Below are positions 13,024-14,706 of a DNA stretch of 14,706 bases, piece by piece. Each line of letters starts with the position of its first letter. The stretch's first letter is position 1. The stretch is from Bacteriovorax stolpii (GTDB lineage Bacteria; Bdellovibrionota; Bacteriovoracia; Bacteriovoracales; Bacteriovoracaceae), in contig CAMAYW010000017.1 of assembly GCA_945862475.1 (NCBI GenBank), positions 1 to 14,706 of the forward strand. Direction: 5' to 3'. The position numbers and the translations under genes were made by a program. The notes beneath the pieces were generated by a model. The model ran no database searches. It saw only the letters and a list, made by a program, of their open reading frames with translations, and had not been told where the DNA came from.

Positions 13024-14706
13024 TCGTTAAATTTTTCATTTTAAAAGAATTTAAAAAGTTTCCCTTTTTTTTCTTCCTTCTTTTCTTCACATTGTTTCTA
13101 GGGACTCTTGCCCTCGTTGGAATAAATGTTATCTCATCTCAAGTTCAAGAAAAATTACAATCCAATGCCAACCAATTACTGACCTCAGATTTAGCGGTCT
13201 CTGCAAGACGAGAGTTCTTTCCAGCAGAAAAAAAAGTCCTCGAAAAAATGGTTCAATCTCAAAAGAGTCTTAGCTATCAAGTGATTGATATCTACTCTAT
13301 GGTTACGAGATTAAAAGATGGAAATTCCAGACTCGTTGAAATACGAGCGACAGAAGATGGCTTCCCCTTTTATGGCTTTGTTAAAACATCAGTGGGTTCT
13401 TTTTCAAGTGACGATCTTTTTATATCAAAAGACCTCGCTGAACTTTGGAACATTAAGGTTGGTGACGAATTAAGAATAGGTGAATTAATTCTCAAAGTAT
13501 CAGGAATCGTCCTTGAAGATACATCTATGGGACTAAGAGGCGTATCACTTGCTCCCAGGCTTTACTTTCCTTTTGAGAAGTTAAAAGAAACAGGGCTTAT
13601 TAGACCTGGATCAACAGGTAGCTTCGTCTTTCATTTTAAATTAAATAATTTTACTAAAGATAAAGTTAAAATTCTCAAACGAGAGCTTCATGCAAATCTA
13701 AAAGATACTGCCATCAAGATTACTCAACCAGAGGATAGCTCCGAACAAACGGGACGAGCAATAAATGCAATCACTAACTTTATGGCATTATCGGGTCTTG
13801 TTGGTCTAATCCTAGCTTTAGTAGGGGTTTTCTATCTTTATCAATCTCATCTCGTTTCAAGATTAAAAGACATTTGTGTATTAAATCTTTTTGGATTATC
13901 GAAGATTGAGTTAATTCTTGGTATTTTCACGCAATTTAGTGTCATCTTTTTTGCTGCTGTAATTTCAGAAATGATTTTAGTTGTTCCGTTTTATAAGCTC
14001 ATTGCTCCAGAACTTTCTCATTTCTTGGGGCTTATGCTGAATACAGATGTTAAATGGTCACAGATATTGAAAGACATTCCGCTTCTGTATTTGTTGTCTC
14101 TTACAATTTTGACACCATTACTTTTAGGTCTATTAAGAACGTCTATGGGAACTCAATTGAAAGCGTCAAAATTATCACTTGGTCGATTTAGGGCCTATGA
14201 TTTTATTCCTTTCTTAATTTCTCTTTGGCTATTTTCCTCCTACCTCGCGCATTCTTTTAAAATAGGAAGCCTTTTCTTCTTTTCTTTATTGATGGTCTTC
14301 TTTATCTCCACCTTCACCATAAAGGTGGCCCAATGGGGGATTCATAAGATCATCTTGAATAAAGGCTTTCTACTACCTCGCCTAGAATTTGGTCTCGCGC
14401 TTAGAGGTTTAGTTCGATCTGGAAATAAACTCACTCTCAGTTTTCTATCACTTGTGATAGGAGCAACTTTAATCTCTTTAATTCTTCAGTTGGATAAAAT
14501 GATCGTGAATGAGTTTAGTGATAACACTAAAAGACCATCTCTATTTCTTTTTGATATCCAAGAAGAGCAAAGAGATTCGTTAAAACAACTTGCTGAAAAA
14601 AATGGTTCTCCTTTGGCCTATGTCACGCCTATGATCAGGGCAAGGCTTGAAAAAATAAATGATAAAAAATTTGAGAAAAGTAAAAAAGACTTTGATTTTC
14701 GAAGTA
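13020..14706 (+). CDS. ybbP: FtsX-type ABC permease, YbbP-like (3' partial)
   Basis: One frame stays open from the TTG at 13020 to the window end (562 codons of probably about 800 or more). TTG overlaps the ATPase stop (TTGA) and has GGGAG six bases upstream. The first helix is at about 14-38. A MacB-like periplasmic domain follows, opening with the YbbP-like stretch LLTSDLAVSARREF, until about residue 250. Further helices are near 250-285, 295-330, 355-375 and beyond, giving the two-half FtsX arrangement. The first in-frame ATG lies beyond the first helix (codon 77) and cannot be the start. With YbbA it should form an inner-membrane complex. Its substrate is unknown; lipids or hydrophobic molecules are likely given TesA. 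Confidence 0.88.
   Translation, partial: MIVKFFILKEFKKFPFFFFLLFFTLFLGTLALVGINVISSQVQEKLQSNANQLLTSDLAVSARREFFPAEKKVLEKMVQSQKSLSYQVIDIYSMVTRLKDGNSRLVEIRATEDGFPFYGFVKTSVGSFSSDDLFISKDLAELWNIKVGDELRIGELILKVSGIVLEDTSMGLRGVSLAPRLYFPFEKLKETGLIRPGSTGSFVFHFKLNNFTKDKVKILKRELHANLKDTAIKITQPEDSSEQTGRAINAITNFMALSGLVGLILALVGVFYLYQSHLVSRLKDICVLNLFGLSKIELILGIFTQFSVIFFAAVISEMILVVPFYKLIAPELSHFLGLMLNTDVKWSQILKDIPLLYLLSLTILTPLLLGLLRTSMGTQLKASKLSLGRFRAYDFIPFLISLWLFSSYLAHSFKIGSLFFFSLLMVFFISTFTIKVAQWGIHKIILNKGFLLPRLEFGLALRGLVRSGNKLTLSFLSLVIGATLISLILQLDKMIVNEFSDNTKRPSLFLFDIQEEQRDSLKQLAEKNGSPLAYVTPMIRARLEKINDKKFEKSKKDFDFRS

Overview
This is an A+T-rich bacterial stretch with compact, often overlapping genes. It encodes Gram-negative-type proteins: a TRAP transporter, a TesA-like esterase and a YbbA/YbbP-type ABC exporter. 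Lysine-rich proteins, several TTG/GTG starts and many small exported proteins of unknown family would fit a Bdellovibrionota (Bacteriovorax-like) or related delta-type genome. That assignment is a guess; no rRNA, tRNA or other marker gene is present. No mobile elements, CRISPR arrays or RNA genes were seen.

Layout. (1) Positions 3-1010: the C-terminal three quarters of a TRAP transporter large permease, cut by the window edge. (2) 1013-2245, minus strand: serine O-acetyltransferase, then a single-domain rhodanese, then a 34-residue membrane peptide with a strong ribosome binding site. Across a 62-bp divergent control region carrying a perfect 6-1-6 inverted repeat, cysteine synthase (2308-3342) runs the other way. 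Together these form a cysteine/sulfur module. (3) 3339-4079, minus: an exported protein of unknown family, convergent with cysK. The terminator-like hairpin of each gene lies inside the 3' coding end of the other. (4) 4188-10992: a nearly gapless surface-glycan-like island. On the minus strand it holds an SDR-like protein, a GT-C-type multi-pass membrane protein with a charged insert, and an HPr-kinase-like P-loop protein. On the plus strand it holds a GT2 glycosyltransferase and a small S24/S26-like peptidase. On the minus strand again it holds an unrecognised protein and a GT4 glycosyltransferase. (5) 11083-14706, plus: a small exported coiled-coil protein, an SRPBCC protein, a TesA-type esterase, a YbbA-type ABC ATPase and a YbbP-type permease that runs off the window end. 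Most of these overlap by four bases or less and look like one operon.

How the parts may work together. SAT makes O-acetylserine and the cysteine synthase consumes it; the rhodanese may handle sulfane sulfur. The island combines two soluble-type glycosyltransferases, a membrane GT-C candidate, a nucleotide-sugar-type SDR, an HprK-like kinase and a protease-like protein. This suggests assembly and modification of an extracellular glycan or glycosylated peptide/lipid. No substrate gene (precursor peptide, PqqD/RRE, flippase or polymerase) is recognisable in the window. The tesA-ybbA-ybbP neighbourhood is also known from E. coli.

The most unusual local structure is at 7448-7458. Two divergent genes start 9 bp apart and appear to share one palindromic Shine-Dalgarno, AGGATCCT, so each promoter should lie inside the other gene.
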